Source: Mesostigma viride (lineage: Eukaryota; Streptophyta; Mesostigmatophyceae; Mesostigmatales; Mesostigmataceae). Taken from it: a DNA stretch of 64,000 nucleotides. Of this stretch, positions 62,071 through 64,000 are shown piece by piece. The DNA lies in assembly GCA_009746045.1 (NCBI GenBank), contig RPFO01000389.1:430686-494685 (forward strand), read 5' to 3'. How positions within the stretch are numbered: the first letter of the stretch is position 1; every line of letters begins with the position of its first letter. The notes under the pieces were generated by a model, which was given only the letters and a program-made list of their open reading frames with translations, made no database searches and was not told where the DNA came from. The position numbers and the translations under genes are program-made.

Positions 62071-62690
62071 GTTCGCCAGGTTCTCCAGCGCAGCAAAGTT
62101 CAAAGTCCTTGCGATCTTGTTCAGGGTGGCCGGAGTATGGTGCGTATTAAACCGACGCCGAACGTCAGGGCGTAGGTCGAGTGGCCCTCCACCGAATCCA
62201 TGGAAGGTGGCCACGAGGAGGCGGGCGTTTACCAGCTGGGGCTCGCCCATGTGGCGTACGGTGAGCAGGGAGCAGAGGAGACCGACGCCCCCGTTCCCGG
62301 TGCCGTCGCCGCCTCCATAATAAAACCGCCAGCCATCGATGTCGTCAGAAGCAAGGGCCGTCGGTCCGCGAGCCGATGCAGTGCGCCTGTGTTCTTGGAT
62401 TCCCAGGATCGATGGCGATGCTATTGTCGATGCAAAAACCAAAAAGATTGGAGACTCGATGGCATTGACAGTCGTCTCTGTGCAGGCAGTGACAGCGGAC
62501 AACGTCGGGCAGGAGCGTGCGGGCGTTGAAGGTGGCGATAACCAATGGCGCGCGCTGACCGAAAAGCGGCGGGATGCAGGCGGCGGTGGGGGCAGAGATG
62601 GAGCAGGGTGGTGATGGGGGTGGGGGTGGAGGTGGCCACATGGTGGGGTAGGGGGGGCGGGTTGAGGACTTATGCTTTCAATCACCTTTT
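62071..62690 (-). pseudogene. LINE endonuclease domain fragment
   Basis: Minus-strand N-terminus of a LINE ORF2: VIATFNARTLLPDVV near 62560, then after a frame change ILGIQEHRRTASARGP (catalytic Glu region of APE-type endonucleases), DIDGWRFYYGGGDGTGNGGV, GLLCSLLTVRHM and LVATFHGFGGGP, ending ENLANV exactly where the Gypsy-B LTR begins. The reading is upstream of the part preserved at 2290-2060 in the other LINE copy. The rest of this copy is not on the other side of Gypsy-B. Confidence 0.7.
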
Positions 62691-64000
62691 CGATTCATCC
62701 TGCCAATGCGTCGAGGCGACGCCGACCGCTTGTGGATGGAGGACATGAATGGACAACAAGGGAGTGGGATGGGGTACAAGGGTGGCGGGCCGGAAAGGAA
62801 CTTATCTAGAAAGATGAATCTAGAGAATTAAGTAAGGGGCCGGTTGGACAGTAGGTACAAGAGAGAAATTGCAGATTGATCAACATATTCAAATTGTCAC
62901 GTACTCAGGAGAACAATCGTTAATCGTTCAGTACTATAATTTGTTGTTGTGCTAGCATGCCACCCAACTTACTCTGAGCGTGAAAACAAATGCAATCAAC
63001 CCTTGCACATGACGCATGGGATGCCGATATGCATGCACAAATGCACATGCAAGCTCTTTGGTGATGAGCTCAATTTTAAGTACATCGACCAAGTAATTGA
63101 CAGGCCACGATAGCATGGAATGATATCAAAGAGATAACCAACGCAGGCCGAGATATCGGGAAGACTCCGGATCATGGTAGCTCGAGCTCGTGATGTTGGC
63201 TATTATCTTAACCGCGTTTGTCGAGTCGTTCTGGATGATGGATATTAATGGAGGTGGATACGTGTAGACGTGGACATTGACAGTTATGGCTGGCTAACGC
63301 TCATCGAGACCTAGACGGTTTAGCTAAAAACAGCCTCGCGTGATCAGGGCAGTTTTTCCTAGCGGCCAGGGGTGTCCAGTTGTAAGCACCAGCGAGTACT
63401 GCTGCAATCGCTCTCCCGCCATTTAACACGAGGAATCACCCTCAATGGAAATAAGTGCCCCATTTTAGGGTACGGCATAAAATGACCTTGAGGTTGCAGA
63501 CCAGGGACTAATCCATTCGTCACCAAGGCACTGGCCGTAACGTATCAAGTACGTGGACCCCAATATGATCAATTCCGTTTGCACAGGTTTAAACAACCAT
63601 GCTCGGGTTGCACAGATGATTCGTGAACCCGACTTGCTTGTTTGATAGTGAAAGAGAGACAATAAAAGGGGTCATCCAGCGTGCAGAATTTTTTCTTATA
63701 ATAAACAAAATCCAACTCATGCAGTGCAAGCTGGGAGCTAACGCCCAGGCGCCGGTATTGACAGCAGAGTTGAAGAGAAAAACTTGCCAGCATCAGCGAA
63801 GTGAAGCTAGACAATGTAGGTCTAATCCCAAGGAAACAGCACAAATAAAGGAAATATTGTGGTGATTGTTGTTAGCGACCAGGATATGAAGCAGGGGTTG
63901 GGGCAGCTGCCTCGAAATATTTGATACCTCCGGATCCGCAGGCTCCGCTGACGCACGCACATGACACATGATGACACAAAGATGGTACAAAATATTTCAT
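62691..64000. other. no gene seen
   Basis: About 1.3 kb without convincing coding sequence, terminal repeats or RNA genes on either strand. Confidence 0.4.

Noticed and set aside
62117-62614. Plus-strand frames opposite the LINE endonuclease
   Set aside because: Antisense shadows; the minus strand has recognisable endonuclease motifs.

Overview
The window reads as a transposon-dense stretch of a plant-lineage nuclear genome, most likely a green alga. The one ordinary host gene, a two-exon nucleoside diphosphate kinase with a plastid-type leader (minus strand, 5484-6480), supports this, as do short GT-AG introns with T-rich acceptors and a repertoire of chromovirus Ty3/gypsy, Ty1/copia, CACTA/EnSpm (tnp2), hAT, TTAA-target and LINE elements. 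Species is not resolvable by eye.

Region 1-9541: a minus-strand LINE ORF2 remnant (1-2290); a decayed Ty3/gypsy LTR (about 2757-4870) invaded twice by LINE 3' ends, one insertion having two head-to-head 3' ends inside a single 8-bp target duplication; the NDPK gene; a gene-poor spacer; and a 218-bp tandem array with a tRNA box-B-like motif.

Region 9542-62069: essentially one old minus-strand chromovirus (Gypsy-B) expanded from about 11 kb to 52 kb by nested insertions. From 3' LTR to 5' LTR these are: a non-autonomous hAT in the LTR (9615-11144); a 22-kb CACTA element in ORF3 (13239-35286); a hAT in pol (38250-41689); a giant foldback in the RNase H region (42205-43077); and a TTAA-flanked element in the leader (46796-60606). 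The TTAA element holds a young full-length sister element, Gypsy-A (48893-59699, plus strand). The CACTA element is itself invaded by a TTAA element (13904-15623), a hAT with an intact transposase frame (18045-21691) and a copia element (26570-34312). Because Gypsy-A is a close relative of Gypsy-B, it supplies the uninterrupted sequence for several of these sites, so boundaries and target duplications can be read directly.

Biology of interest: the chromovirus carries two genes beyond gag-pol. One is a small first ORF resembling the RNase H1 N-terminal hybrid-binding / caulimovirus P6 (viroplasmin) fold. The other is a roughly 760-residue third ORF in the env position, without recognisable env features, conserved in both copies and preceded by a splice-acceptor-like tract. 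The copia element appears to have its retropepsin between integrase and reverse transcriptase, and LTR ends AGTTA...TAACT instead of TG...CA. The CACTA element has two divergent genes, a five-intron tnp2 and an unrecognised partner, and very large GTGGTAAAAA subterminal arrays. Many reading frames are broken by single-base deletions, even in the young Gypsy-A, so some breaks may be assembly errors.

Region 62070-64000: a minus-strand LINE endonuclease fragment followed by sequence in which I see no gene.
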